This document shows positions 43,050 to 52,215 of a DNA stretch of 64,000 bases, piece after piece (the stretch's first letter is position 1; the number at the start of each line of letters is the position of its first letter). The notes under the pieces were generated by a model. The model saw only the letters and a program-made list of their open reading frames with translations. It made no database searches and was not told the DNA's origin. Where the stretch lies: assembly GCF_002808045.1 (NCBI RefSeq), contig NZ_CP025000.1:1240001-1304000 (forward strand), given 5' to 3'. Both the position numbers and the translations under genes were made by a program. This stretch comes from Idiomarina sp. X4. GTDB taxonomy: Bacteria > Pseudomonadota > Gammaproteobacteria > Enterobacterales > Alteromonadaceae.

Positions 43050-45203
43050 ATGAATCAGTTTGTAAAAAGTTCTTTAGCGTTAGCAATTGCGTCAATCATG
43101 CTTTCATCGGCTGCTATTGCGCAGGAAAATGACAATGCAGAGTCCGAAAAGTCAGAAGGCCAACAGAAAGAAAAGATTTTTGAACATATTAAGGTAACCG
43201 GCAGTCCGCTGGATCGTGCGACGACAGCGACAGGGTTGCCACTTACGTTGCGTCAGACGCCTCAGTCTATTTCGGTGATTGATCGCGAATTCATTGATGG
43301 CTTCGCGTTAGACACGGTAGCCGATGTTATGCAGTTTGCGCCGGGTATTCAGGCTCAACAGGCTGAAACCGACCGCTTCTTTTTCCGCTCACGTGGTCGT
43401 GACGTGACTAACTTCCAATTCGATGGCGTTCCCATTGCGTACAACAGTTTCTTTAGTGAAGCCTTGGCGGACTCTGTCGTTTTTGAGCGGGTGGAAATTG
43501 TGCGTGGTGCTACCGGCCTTTTAACCGGTGCGGGTGAACCTTCTGCAGCCATTAACCTGATTCGTAAGCGTCCTAAATATGAAGACGGCGGCTATGCGAG
43601 TGTGGGTGTCGGTTCATGGAGTAATTATCGTTTTGAGGCTGACCATTCTCAAACATTGACGGAAGACGGTAATGTGAAAGCACGAGTGGCAATGGCCTAT
43701 GAAGAAGGCGAAAGCTACGTCGACCTGTCGGAAAAAGAAAATGCGCAAATTTACGCGGTAGTAACCGCTGATTTAACGACCCAAACTCGTTTGACGGTAG
43801 GTGCTGACTACAGCGAACGTAACCCGAAAGGCAGCATGTGGGGTGCGTTGCCACTGTTTTATGCTGACGGTACTCAAGCCGATGATTTGCCGGTAAGTAC
43901 GACAACCGCATCACCATGGAATAAGTGGGACAGAGAGAGCACGAATGCTTTCGTGCAACTTGAGCACGCCTTCGATAACGGCTGGAACATTCAAATGGAT
44001 GTTGAACGTCGTGAAGGTGAAATGGATGGCTACTTGCTCTATTTTGGTGAGTTTTTCCCTGAAAAAGCGACCGGGAAAAGCCCTGACCCAGATTATAGTC
44101 CATCACCAAACCATTATGTTGCTAAGCGCGAGCAAACCTCATTTCGTGTTTTAGCTTCGGGACCGTTTGAGCTGCTTGGTCGCGAACACCAGTTAACGGC
44201 AGGCGCTCTTTATGCTGAGCAGGACGTTAACGCTACGTCTTATGGTATTACCGATACCATAGTGGTTCCTAGCCTGTTCGACTGGGGAAATGGTGTTCCG
44301 CGTCCCAACTTTAGTGATACACCTTCGTACAGTACGTTGGAGTCTCATACTCAGGAAGGTATTTACGCGGCGGCTCAGTTGAGCCTAACGGACGAGTTTA
44401 CTGCTATAATTGGTAACCGTTTAACTAACTACGATTCGCTGTCTGAGGCTCCGTGGGCGGTTAGTGACTATGAAAATTCAAGCGTCAATACGCCATATAT
44501 CGGCCTTGTTTACGATGTTACCGACATTATTTCCACGTACGCCAGCTATACCGAAATTTTCCAACCACAGCAGGCATTAGACGTAAATGGAGAGCTAATT
44601 GGTCCCAAAGAAGGAACCAATTCGGAGATTGGAATTAAAGGTGACTTCTTTAATGAAGCGCTTTCTGCCAGTTTTTCCGTTTATAAAGTCAAAGAAGATA
44701 ATTTAGCCATTGATGATCCGAATTCAACAGGTCCGATACCTGGTACCCAGATTGAAGCGTCTATTGGTGTTTCAGGTGCGGAAAGCGAAGGTTATGAGTT
44801 AGAGCTTAACGGTAAGCCAACGGATACTGTGAATATTTTCTTTAGCTATACTCATAACGAATCGACTGATCGCGACGGTTCAGATTACGCGCCGCACTTG
44901 CCGGAAGATATGATGAAAGCCAGTGTGCTTTACACGGCTACTAATGCGTTTAAGCTTGGTGTTAACGCAAATTGGCAAAGTGAAGTTTCTAACCCAACAG
45001 TGCCAGAAATGCCAACCTTTCATCAGGACAGCTATACAGTGGTAAACGCCATGGCGAATTACAACTTAGGTAAAAACCTGGAGCTAAGCCTGAACGTCAA
45101 CAACCTGTTCGATGAGAAGTATTATTCAAGTATCGACTTTTACGACCAAGGGTTTTTCGGCGCAGAGCGTAATTTTGAGTTGAGTCTTAAATACGCCTGG
45201 TAA
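43050..45203 (+). CDS. TonB-dependent siderophore receptor
   Basis: The 717-residue receptor has a signal peptide (to about residue 24, SSAAIAQ), a TonB-box-like segment before VTGSPLDRAT, a plug (LRQTPQSISVIDREFIDG, then VFERVEIVRGATGLLTGAGEPSAAIN) of the siderophore group, and a barrel ending FELSLKYAW. The 88-residue signature VTDIISTYASYTEIFQPQ is typical of ferric coprogen or pyoverdine-like receptors (FhuE/FpvA). It is divergent from the PepSY operon and likely Fur-controlled. Confidence 0.95.
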   Translation: MNQFVKSSLALAIASIMLSSAAIAQENDNAESEKSEGQQKEKIFEHIKVTGSPLDRATTATGLPLTLRQTPQSISVIDREFIDGFALDTVADVMQFAPGIQAQQAETDRFFFRSRGRDVTNFQFDGVPIAYNSFFSEALADSVVFERVEIVRGATGLLTGAGEPSAAINLIRKRPKYEDGGYASVGVGSWSNYRFEADHSQTLTEDGNVKARVAMAYEEGESYVDLSEKENAQIYAVVTADLTTQTRLTVGADYSERNPKGSMWGALPLFYADGTQADDLPVSTTTASPWNKWDRESTNAFVQLEHAFDNGWNIQMDVERREGEMDGYLLYFGEFFPEKATGKSPDPDYSPSPNHYVAKREQTSFRVLASGPFELLGREHQLTAGALYAEQDVNATSYGITDTIVVPSLFDWGNGVPRPNFSDTPSYSTLESHTQEGIYAAAQLSLTDEFTAIIGNRLTNYDSLSEAPWAVSDYENSSVNTPYIGLVYDVTDIISTYASYTEIFQPQQALDVNGELIGPKEGTNSEIGIKGDFFNEALSASFSVYKVKEDNLAIDDPNSTGPIPGTQIEASIGVSGAESEGYELELNGKPTDTVNIFFSYTHNESTDRDGSDYAPHLPEDMMKASVLYTATNAFKLGVNANWQSEVSNPTVPEMPTFHQDSYTVVNAMANYNLGKNLELSLNVNNLFDEKYYSSIDFYDQGFFGAERNFELSLKYAW

Positions 45204-45222
45204 ATTAACTGGGTAATTACAG

Positions 45223-45250
45223 AAAGGGCAGTGCAACCACTGCCCTTTTC
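45223..45250 (+). terminator. Rho-independent terminator after the second TonB receptor
   Basis: GGGCAGTG (45226-45233) pairs with CACTGCCC (45238-45245) over CAAC, followed by TTTTC. Only 20 bases separate it from the receptor stop. Confidence 0.9.
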
Positions 45251-45319
45251 TTTTGCCCGTTGCTAAGCCCCCTGCAACTTGCTATAAATGCGCGCAAATT
45301 CTGCAACGCTTTAAATCTC

Positions 45320-46225
45320 ATGAGCCAGTCGTCCGATACTGTTGTTATGGTGCGCCCGCATCACTTTGCGTCGAACCCGGAAACCATGGGCGACAATGCC
45401 TTTCAGTCGCTGGCGAAAGACGGTGTTAATATCGCTGAGGCGGCTTATAACGAAGTGAGTGAAGCGGTCCGTAAGCTGCGTGAACACGGTGTTCAGGTGC
45501 ACTTATTTGAAGATGAAACCACAGCAATGCCCGATTCGGTCTTCCCCAATAACTGGTTCAGCACTCATGCCTCTGGCGAGCTGGTTTTATACCCAATGTA
45601 TTGTAAAAACCGTCGCAAAGAACGTCGCCCGGACATTATTGAGTTTCTTCGCAGTCAATATGGTTACCACGAACTTATTGATTTTAGCGCACAGGAAAAC
45701 GACGCCGTGTTTCTGGAAGGGACGGGCTCAATTGTGTTCGACCATGAACATAAGCTTGCTTACGCTGCTCGCTCTAAGCGTATGCACGAAAGCGCATTGA
45801 AAGCGCTTTGCCAAAAACTGGGTTACGAACCTGTGGCGTTTGATGCCACCAGCCGAGACGGCAAGCCAGTGTATCATACCAATGTACTTATGACCGTTGG
45901 CAGTGACTTTGTCATGGCGTCTGTTGAGATGATTCGTGATGACAATGAACGGCGCCGGTTTGTGGGTACGGTTGCGAAAAGTCGTAAAGCTCTGGTAGAA
46001 CTGACAGAAGAACAAATTGAACATTTTGCTGGTAATACTCTGGAGTTGGCGGTAGATGGCAGCAAGTTGTTAGCTATTTCCTCAACGGCTTATAACACCT
46101 TAAGCGCTGATCAGATAAAAGTACTAGAGCAGTGGGTGACATTAGTGCCTATTTCTGTACCTACTATTGAGTTAGGTGGCGGCTCAATTCGCTGTATGTT
46201 AGCGCAGGTTTTTAAAGTGATTTGA
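45320..46225 (+). CDS. ctlX: Amidinotransferase-fold hydrolase, CtlX-like
   Basis: The 301-residue protein belongs to the arginine deiminase/dimethylargininase superfamily and resembles CtlX, a citrulline utilisation hydrolase. Signatures are VVMVRPHHFASNPET at the N-terminus, DSVFPNNWFSTH, LEGTGSIVFDH with the catalytic Glu, YHTNVLMTVG with the His, and a C-terminal ELGGGSIRCMLAQVF with the nucleophilic Cys. I chose ATG 45320 because the conserved part begins there; the frame is open to 45260, but the added residues look unrelated. Confidence 0.9.
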   Translation: MSQSSDTVVMVRPHHFASNPETMGDNAFQSLAKDGVNIAEAAYNEVSEAVRKLREHGVQVHLFEDETTAMPDSVFPNNWFSTHASGELVLYPMYCKNRRKERRPDIIEFLRSQYGYHELIDFSAQENDAVFLEGTGSIVFDHEHKLAYAARSKRMHESALKALCQKLGYEPVAFDATSRDGKPVYHTNVLMTVGSDFVMASVEMIRDDNERRRFVGTVAKSRKALVELTEEQIEHFAGNTLELAVDGSKLLAISSTAYNTLSADQIKVLEQWVTLVPISVPTIELGGGSIRCMLAQVFKVI

Positions 46226-46463
46226 CTATAAGTCACTTTTATAAAATAAATTAAAAATATTATTTGACTTTATATTTATTGAGCGTACAGTGGGCGGCGT
46301 TGGATAAGAAACAGTTAGTTAAACACTCCTCTACGTAACATTATTAGAAGTAATCGTCTCGTCCTGTAGTTTTAAGTTTCACATTTTTTACCCCGCACGA
46401 TCATCGGCGTCGAGATTGTCTCGGTCCGGTACTTATATATTTTTAAAATTTCAGGATATTATT
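46226..46463 (+). promoter_or_regulatory. Long leader region of the cold-shock gene
   Basis: The 238 bases before the cold-shock start are non-coding and very AT-rich in the first third. Cold-shock genes of this type usually carry a long structured 5' leader that controls translation with temperature, and the space here fits that. No exact cold-box match was established. Confidence 0.4.
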
Positions 46464-46673
46464 ATGTCTAATACAGTAAACGGTGTTGTTAAGTGGTTTA
46501 ACGAAGCAAAAGGTTTTGGTTTTATCGAGCAGCAAGGTGGCGCAGACGTATTTGCTCACTTCAGCGCGATTGTCGGCGACGGTTTCAAAACCTTAGCTGA
46601 AGGCCAACGCGTTTCTTTCTCAGTGACCCAAGGCCCGAAAGGCCCTCAAGCTGAGAACATTCAAGCGCTGTAA
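46464..46673 (+). CDS. CspA-family cold-shock protein
   Basis: The 69-residue single cold-shock domain protein carries both nucleic-acid binding motifs: KGFGFI (RNP1-like) and VFAHFSAI (RNP2-like). It is an RNA chaperone. I chose ATG 46464, after an AGGA-like ribosome site (CAGGATATTATT), instead of an upstream in-frame start at 46416. Confidence 0.96.
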   Translation: MSNTVNGVVKWFNEAKGFGFIEQQGGADVFAHFSAIVGDGFKTLAEGQRVSFSVTQGPKGPQAENIQAL

Positions 46674-46712
46674 GCGTCTGAATTTGCGTTAAGCGCAACA
46701 CAAATTATGAAG

Positions 46713-46736
46713 AGCAGCCTACGGGCTGCTTTTTTT
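46713..46736 (+). terminator. Rho-independent terminator of the cold-shock gene
   Basis: AGCAGCC (46713-46719) pairs with GGCTGCT (46724-46730) over TACG, a very stable tetraloop, followed by a run of T. Confidence 0.93.
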
Positions 46737-46799
46737 GTGCCTGAATTTTGTCGTGAAACCCCGTAAACTTAAGTTTTAAAGTGAATAAGAGTTTCTGCC

Positions 46800-47633
46800 G
46801 TGATACAACCGTTTGACCAACTCATTTGCCCCCTCGACAAGCAGCCTTTGCAGCTGAATGAACGCACCTGGTGCTGCGAAAATGGGCATAGCTATGACGT
46901 GGCAAAGCAGGGTTACGTCAACTTGTTGCCGGTACAGAATAAACGCTCGAAAGACCCGGGTGACAGCAAAGCGATGGTGCAGGCTCGGCGTAAGTATCTG
47001 GAGGAGGGGCATTACCTACCTCTAGCCCGGGCTTTGGCTGATATCGTGTTGGAGCAAGGTGACCAAACTCTGCTCGATGCAGGTTGCGGTGAAGGCTATT
47101 ACTTGCGCTATCTCGTTGAACAGGCTGAGCAAAAAGGGACAAAGTTAAGTGTGGCTGCGCTGGATATTTCGAAATGGGCGGTACAGGCTGCAGCAAAGCA
47201 GGATAAACGTCTGAGCTGGATAGTCGCATCGAATAACGCGATTCCGCTGGAAGACAATAGTGTTGATACCATTTTGTGTGTATTTGGCTTTCCGGTTGAG
47301 GCTGAGTTTAAACGAGTTTTAAAACCTGGTGGCCGATTGATTATGGTTGATCCAGCGGTAAACCACCTAACGGAGCTAAAAAGCATAATCTACTCTGAGC
47401 TAAAGAGTAAAAGTGAAACGTTGCCTATAACCGGCTCAGATTATGAACTGACTTCTGAACAACGGGTGAACTTTCAGGTTGAACTGAATAATAACGACTC
47501 CATTAAAAACCTCCTGACTATGACCCCTCACCTCTACCGCGCTAGTATAGAAGGCAGGGAGCGAGCCGAAAGCCTACAACGCTTGGCCATAACGGCTGAT
47601 GTCTGGGTACGTGTCTTTAGTTTAACGGCTTAG
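46800..47633 (+). CDS. rlmA: 23S rRNA (guanine-745-N1)-methyltransferase RlmA
   Basis: The 277-residue enzyme starts with GTG. The N-terminal zinc region reads ICPLDKQPLQL then CCENGHSYDVAKQGYVNLLPV, the hallmark of RlmA; the second Cys of the first pair in E. coli is an Asp here (CPLD), so the zinc site may differ. SAM motif I is LLDAGCGEGYYLRYL, and a VDTILCVFGFP segment follows. It methylates G745 in helix 35 of 23S rRNA. Confidence 0.93.
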   Translation: MIQPFDQLICPLDKQPLQLNERTWCCENGHSYDVAKQGYVNLLPVQNKRSKDPGDSKAMVQARRKYLEEGHYLPLARALADIVLEQGDQTLLDAGCGEGYYLRYLVEQAEQKGTKLSVAALDISKWAVQAAAKQDKRLSWIVASNNAIPLEDNSVDTILCVFGFPVEAEFKRVLKPGGRLIMVDPAVNHLTELKSIIYSELKSKSETLPITGSDYELTSEQRVNFQVELNNNDSIKNLLTMTPHLYRASIEGRERAESLQRLAITADVWVRVFSLTA

Positions 47634-47729
47634 AGTCGGTAATCGACTATAAAAGGTTACGCTATTCGCTAACGACATTTAGCAGCTGACTTTCTATGCT
47701 TTCCTATTTTCATAGAGGGAAGCTGATGC

Positions 47730-47966
47730 ATGCCAACAGTGCTAAGGATTGGTGCTTACCGTTTTTTCTTTTATAGTAATGAAAGTGGCGAGCCGCCGCA
47801 TATTCATGTGCAACGCGAGAGTAAACTTGCGAAGTTTTGGCTTAAGCCTGTTTTGATGAGCAGCTCGATTGGCTTTTCATCGTTTGAGCTTAGGCGAATA
47901 CAGAAAATTGTAGTTCAACATAAAGACGAGCTTCTGGAGGCTTGGGATGAATACTTTAGAAATTGA
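47730..47966 (+). CDS. DUF4160 protein, putative toxin-antitoxin partner
   Basis: The 78-residue protein has the DUF4160 signature: VLRIGAYRFFFYSNE then EPPHIHVQRES and a C-terminal helix with HKDELLEAWDEYF. It overlaps the next gene (DUF2442) by 20 bases. These two families occur together often and have been listed as a possible toxin-antitoxin-like module; the activity is unknown. Confidence 0.85.
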   Translation: MPTVLRIGAYRFFFYSNESGEPPHIHVQRESKLAKFWLKPVLMSSSIGFSSFELRRIQKIVVQHKDELLEAWDEYFRN

Positions 47967-48186
47967 TCGCCACCCTGTTGCAGTGAATGTATCTGTTACC
48001 GAAGCTGCGCTCGAAGTTGAACTGGCTGACGGACGTAAAATTTCGGCTCCCATTGTTTGGTTTCCTCGCTTGGAAGCTGCCACGGAAGAAGAACGTAATG
48101 ATTGGCAGTTATTAGGTAACGGCCAGGGCATTCATTGGCCCCGCTTAGATGAAGATATCAGTGTGCTTGGACTGTTAAGCACTTAG
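47947..48186 (+). CDS. DUF2442 protein
   Basis: The 79-residue protein shows the DUF2442 pattern: a strand with VSVTEAALEVELADGR, then SAPIVWFPRL, and a C-terminal GQGIHWPRLDEDISV. It overlaps the DUF4160 gene and may serve as its partner or antitoxin. Confidence 0.88.
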   Translation: MNTLEIDRHPVAVNVSVTEAALEVELADGRKISAPIVWFPRLEAATEEERNDWQLLGNGQGIHWPRLDEDISVLGLLST

Positions 48187-48189
48187 CTC

Positions 48190-49323
48190 ATGCGCACCGT
48201 TGTTCACTCAACAATAACGTCAATACCCAAGGCGGACTGGAACCGGTTGTTCAGCAGTGACTACCCGTTTACGCAATATGATTTCCTGCTGGCGCTTGAG
48301 CAGGGTGGTAGTCTTGGGCCCCAGCGAGGTTGGTTGCCCCAGTATGTTGCGGTACATGATAATAGCGACACACTGGTCGCCATTATGCCGTGGTTTAAAA
48401 AGACCCATTCCTATGGTGAGTATCTGTTTGACTGGGCGTTTGCTGAGGCTTATGAACGTTATGGTTTTCAGTACTACCCCAAGCTGATTAACGCCATACC
48501 TTTTACCCCGTGTCAGGGACCTCGCTTGGGGACCGCTAAGGGCGTTAATACCGCTGATGTTCTGCCGGTTATTGAATCGGCGTTGATGCAGGAGCATGAT
48601 GTCAGCAACTTACAATGTCTGTACATTGAACCGAATGTAAGCCAGGCACTGGCAGAAGAAGGTTGGTGGCAACGCTTTGACATTCAGTTTCTCTGGCAAA
48701 ACCGAGATTATGACTCCTTTGATGACTTTCTTGGGGCTTTGGTGTCACGGAAGCGCAAGTCCATACGCAAAGAGCGGCAAAAGGTGTCAGAGCAAAAGGT
48801 CGAAATGCGAACCTTGCCGGGCAACGAGCTGACCGCAGATTTCTGGCATCAGTTCATTGTGTTTTATCAGCGTACTTACTTAAAGCGTTCGGGTCATGGC
48901 GGCTATTTAACACCAGCGACATTTCAGCTCTGGGGTGAGTTACTGGCGGAACATATTGTTGTGTTTGCAGCTTACCGAAACGACGAAATGGTGGCGGCGT
49001 CATTGTGCTTTAAAAGTGACAACACGCTTTACGGGCGCTACTGGGGCTGTCGGGAAGAGCTTGAGTTTTTGCATTTTGAAGCCTGTTATTATCAGGGGAT
49101 TGACTACTGCATACGCCAAAACCTTAGTTACTTTGATGCCGGAGCACAGGGTGAACATAAGCTGCACAGAGGCTTTGAACCGGTATTGCGTGAAGGTTTT
49201 TATCGGTTTATGCCGTCTCCTCTTAACGACGCCATTGAGCAGTACTGTCAGGATGAGCGCGCTGCTCTGAGCGAGCATCTGAAAACACTGCAAACCTACC
49301 TGCCTTATAAAGACCGCGATTAA
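48190..49323 (+). CDS. FemAB/GNAT-like acetyltransferase (DUF482 type)
   Basis: The 377-residue protein resembles the peptidoglycan-linked FemAB-like family (PF04339 type). Typical segments are YPFTQYDFLLALEQGGSLG, PWFKKTHSYGEYLFDWAFA, a VSRKRKSIRKERQK basic helix, and ASLCFKSDNTLYGRYWG near the acyl-CoA site, then ACYYQGIDYCIRQ and GAQGEHKLHRGF. A transferase role is expected from the fold; the substrate is unknown. It lies 3 bases after the DUF2442 gene. Confidence 0.85.
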   Translation: MRTVVHSTITSIPKADWNRLFSSDYPFTQYDFLLALEQGGSLGPQRGWLPQYVAVHDNSDTLVAIMPWFKKTHSYGEYLFDWAFAEAYERYGFQYYPKLINAIPFTPCQGPRLGTAKGVNTADVLPVIESALMQEHDVSNLQCLYIEPNVSQALAEEGWWQRFDIQFLWQNRDYDSFDDFLGALVSRKRKSIRKERQKVSEQKVEMRTLPGNELTADFWHQFIVFYQRTYLKRSGHGGYLTPATFQLWGELLAEHIVVFAAYRNDEMVAASLCFKSDNTLYGRYWGCREELEFLHFEACYYQGIDYCIRQNLSYFDAGAQGEHKLHRGFEPVLREGFYRFMPSPLNDAIEQYCQDERAALSEHLKTLQTYLPYKDRD

Positions 49324-51095
49324 TACAGCGGCCAAACCAGCAGTATCATGACCAAAGCAACCGCGGCAACAACCAGCGATAGCGGCAAGCCCAGCCGCCA
49401 ATAATCACTGAAGTTATAACCGCCCGGCCCCATGACCAGAATATTCGACTGGTGCCCAATGGGTGTTAAAAATGGCACAGCAGCACCAATGGCAACGGCC
49501 ATTAAAAACGGATCCATACTGGCCCCGAAACTACCGGCCATGCTGATACCGATAGGTGCCATAAGTACCGCGGCAGCAGCGTTATTAACGATATTCGACA
49601 GCAGCATGGTAACAACCAGCAATAAACCAACGGCCACATACTCAGGCGCACCGGCGCTGATATAGAGCACACCGTTGGCAATGGTGTCAGCCGCTCCGCT
49701 GCGCTCTAACGCTGAACCCAGCGGTATGGTTGCGCCCAGCAGCACAATAATAGGCCAGTCTATAGCGTCATAGAGCTCGCGCAGGGGCAGAATATTGGTG
49801 ACCACCATAAGCCCCGCCGCTAGTGTGAAGGCAACGGGTACAGAGAGTAGCCCAAGAGCTGCCGATAAAATCGTTGCAGCAAAAATGCCCAGTGGCAAAG
49901 CCAGCTTTTTGGACGATCCTATACGTAAGCTGCGTTGCGCAAGCGGAAAACATCCGAAGCGCTGAAATACATCGGTCAGTGTCTCCGCATCGCCCTGCAA
50001 TAACAGAACGTCGCCTGGCTTGAAGCGAATATTACCTAAAGCCGTACCGAGTTTTTGACCTTCCCGCGCTACCCCAAGCACATTGATGCCGTAGCGGCTG
50101 CGCAGTTTAATATCCGCGGCAGAGCGACCAATAAGCCGTGAGTCGTGACCAACGATACCTTCAATAACGGTAATGTCGTCTGATTTCAAAAAGCGCTCAT
50201 CAATTTTTTCTTCAGCGTTGAGCTCTAAACCGGTTCCGTCAATAACTTGCTGAATGGTTTCAGCGTTGGCCTCGACAATTAACACGTCCTCGGCTCTGAG
50301 TCTTAAATAACGAGCCGGCGCCGACCATCGCTTTTCACCGCGCTGCAATGCCACAATAACAAAGTCGTCTTCAGTGCGGTTCTCCAACTCGTAGAGCGTT
50401 TCGCCGATAAAGTCGGACTCTTTTGGGACATACAATTCGGTGAGGTAACTGCTGACATCGTAAAGCGATGCTGATTTGGATTTACCGCTTTTCTCAGGAA
50501 CCAGCCAATGGCTGAGTAGCCACATAAATAACAGACCGGTAACGGCAATACTCAAGCCCACAGGGGTAAACTCGAAAATGCCAAAGGACTCGCCCATGGC
50601 TTCGCGTCGAATGTCCGCAATAATGATATTGGGCGGTGTACCGACCATGGTTATGGTCCCGCCGAGTAGCGAACCAAACGCCATTGGCATGAGCAGTTTA
50701 GAGGGGTTATTGCCGCTGGCACGGGCCAGTTGCAGTGCGACGGGAATCATTATGGCCATGGTGCCGGTATTACTGATAAACGCTGAACAGACGGTCGTGA
50801 CAGATGTGAGCGCTATCATTTGAATCCAGCGTTTGTCGCCAACTTTTTTCATGCCGGCCGCAAGAGCATCGACAACACCGGAGCGCCATAGCGCATGACT
50901 TATAATAAGAACGGCGGCGACGGTAATAACCGCAGCATTGCCGAAACCGCTGAAAACCTCAGCCGCCGGAACTAGACCCAGAACGGCGGCCGACAGAAGC
51001 GCCATCATGGCAACGAGGTCATAACGCCATTTATCAATGACAAATAAAGCCAGCATTGCCAGCAAGATAATACCAATAAGCCATTGATCCAGCAT
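49320..51095 (-). CDS. SLC13-type anion permease with two TrkA-C domains
   Basis: The 591-residue inner-membrane transporter has two hydrophobic halves of about six helices each, the SLC13 signature segments SNTGTMAIMIPVALQLAR and SNIVNNAAAAVLMAPIGISMA, and between them two TrkA-C (RCK-C) domains (about 205-290 and 300-390), one around GETLYELENR and one around GRSAADIKLRSRYG. Members carry sulfate, dicarboxylates or other anions with sodium. The ends of this gene and the previous convergent gene overlap by 4 bases. Confidence 0.92.
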   Translation of the reverse strand: MLDQWLIGIILLAMLALFVIDKWRYDLVAMMALLSAAVLGLVPAAEVFSGFGNAAVITVAAVLIISHALWRSGVVDALAAGMKKVGDKRWIQMIALTSVTTVCSAFISNTGTMAIMIPVALQLARASGNNPSKLLMPMAFGSLLGGTITMVGTPPNIIIADIRREAMGESFGIFEFTPVGLSIAVTGLLFMWLLSHWLVPEKSGKSKSASLYDVSSYLTELYVPKESDFIGETLYELENRTEDDFVIVALQRGEKRWSAPARYLRLRAEDVLIVEANAETIQQVIDGTGLELNAEEKIDERFLKSDDITVIEGIVGHDSRLIGRSAADIKLRSRYGINVLGVAREGQKLGTALGNIRFKPGDVLLLQGDAETLTDVFQRFGCFPLAQRSLRIGSSKKLALPLGIFAATILSAALGLLSVPVAFTLAAGLMVVTNILPLRELYDAIDWPIIVLLGATIPLGSALERSGAADTIANGVLYISAGAPEYVAVGLLLVVTMLLSNIVNNAAAAVLMAPIGISMAGSFGASMDPFLMAVAIGAAVPFLTPIGHQSNILVMGPGGYNFSDYWRLGLPLSLVVAAVALVMILLVWPLY

Positions 51096-51189
51096 ACAAA
51101 GCCCGTCGTTTACTATTTATACGATGAACATTGCATAAGATACGATCGGGTGCAATATTTAGATGACGACCTAATCAGGAGGCATAACG

Positions 51190-52215
51190 ATGAAGTACCT
51201 TAGTTTAGCAAGTGCAGTAGTCGTTGGCCTGGCGGGATTAAGCAGTGCGCCGGCAAACAGTGATGATCATAAAGAAACGGGATTGGCGAACGCTGAAATT
51301 CAGGAGTGGCAGGTGCCGTGGGAGGACTCTCGCCCCCGAGATCCTTGGGTACACGACGGTATTGTCTGGTTTGTCGGCCAGGGGAGTCATTACGCGGCAA
51401 CCTTTAATCCAGAAACAGAAGAATTCAAACGCTACGACTTGCCTGATGGCGCGGGGCCCCACACGGTTATCGTCGATGACCGGGGCGCCTGGTATGCGGG
51501 CAACTTGAAAGAGCATATTGGCCTTATTGACCCGGGTACCGGTGATATTAAGCAATTTGAATTACCCGGCAGTGGACCAAAAGACAGTCACACCATGGAC
51601 TTTACTGCGGCAGGTGATATTTGGTTTACCGTTCAGGGTGGTAATCAAATCGGCTTTTTAGAGACGACTGGCGGCGAAATCATGCTGTGGGAGGTACCGA
51701 CAGACTCGGCAAGACCTTATGGCCTCATTGTTGAAAATGACCGCCCCTGGGCGACGTTGTTTGGAACGAATAAGCTGGCCACCATTGAAAATGGCAATTT
51801 AAAAGAGTTTGAACTGAAGCGGGAAAAATCGCGTCCTCGTCGTTTGGGTATGACCGATGACGGCACGATTTGGTATGTCGATTATAACCAGGGATACGTC
51901 GGTAGTTACGACCCGGTAACGGGCGACAACAAAGACTGGCGCGCACCGGCGGCAGGGAATTCACGTCCTTATGGCATGGCAGTAGACAAGCGCAATGACA
52001 TTTGGTTTGTCGAAACGGGTGTGCAGCCGAACCGCTTAGTGGGTTTTGACACAGAAACCCACGAATTTTCAGAGCCTATCGAGCTAGAAAGTGGCGGCGG
52101 TACCGTTCGTAATATGTTTTATGACGAAAACACCGACTCCATTTGGTTCGGCACCGACGCCAATACACTGGGCGTGGTCCGCCTAAGCGAACCACCCGTT
52201 GTCACCGCCGATTAA
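51190..52215 (+). CDS. Periplasmic streptogramin lyase-like beta-propeller protein
   Basis: The 341-residue protein has a signal peptide (to about residue 23) and six or seven propeller repeats with the pattern DIWFTVQGGNQIGFLE or TIWYVDYNQGYVG, as in the virginiamycin B lyase (Vgb) family. True Vgb linearises streptogramin B; most environmental homologues are not resistance enzymes and their role is unknown. Its AGGAGG ribosome site is clear. The gene ends at the end of the opposing DUF4198 gene. Confidence 0.85.
   Translation: MKYLSLASAVVVGLAGLSSAPANSDDHKETGLANAEIQEWQVPWEDSRPRDPWVHDGIVWFVGQGSHYAATFNPETEEFKRYDLPDGAGPHTVIVDDRGAWYAGNLKEHIGLIDPGTGDIKQFELPGSGPKDSHTMDFTAAGDIWFTVQGGNQIGFLETTGGEIMLWEVPTDSARPYGLIVENDRPWATLFGTNKLATIENGNLKEFELKREKSRPRRLGMTDDGTIWYVDYNQGYVGSYDPVTGDNKDWRAPAAGNSRPYGMAVDKRNDIWFVETGVQPNRLVGFDTETHEFSEPIELESGGGTVRNMFYDENTDSIWFGTDANTLGVVRLSEPPVVTAD

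Noticed and set aside
43573..44109. 178-codon minus-strand frame inside the second TonB receptor
   Set aside because: Antisense to a clear receptor gene, biased composition, no homologous look.
51190..52215. Streptogramin resistance gene (vgb)
   Set aside because: It is exported and has the propeller repeats only; the family is broad and most members are not resistance enzymes.
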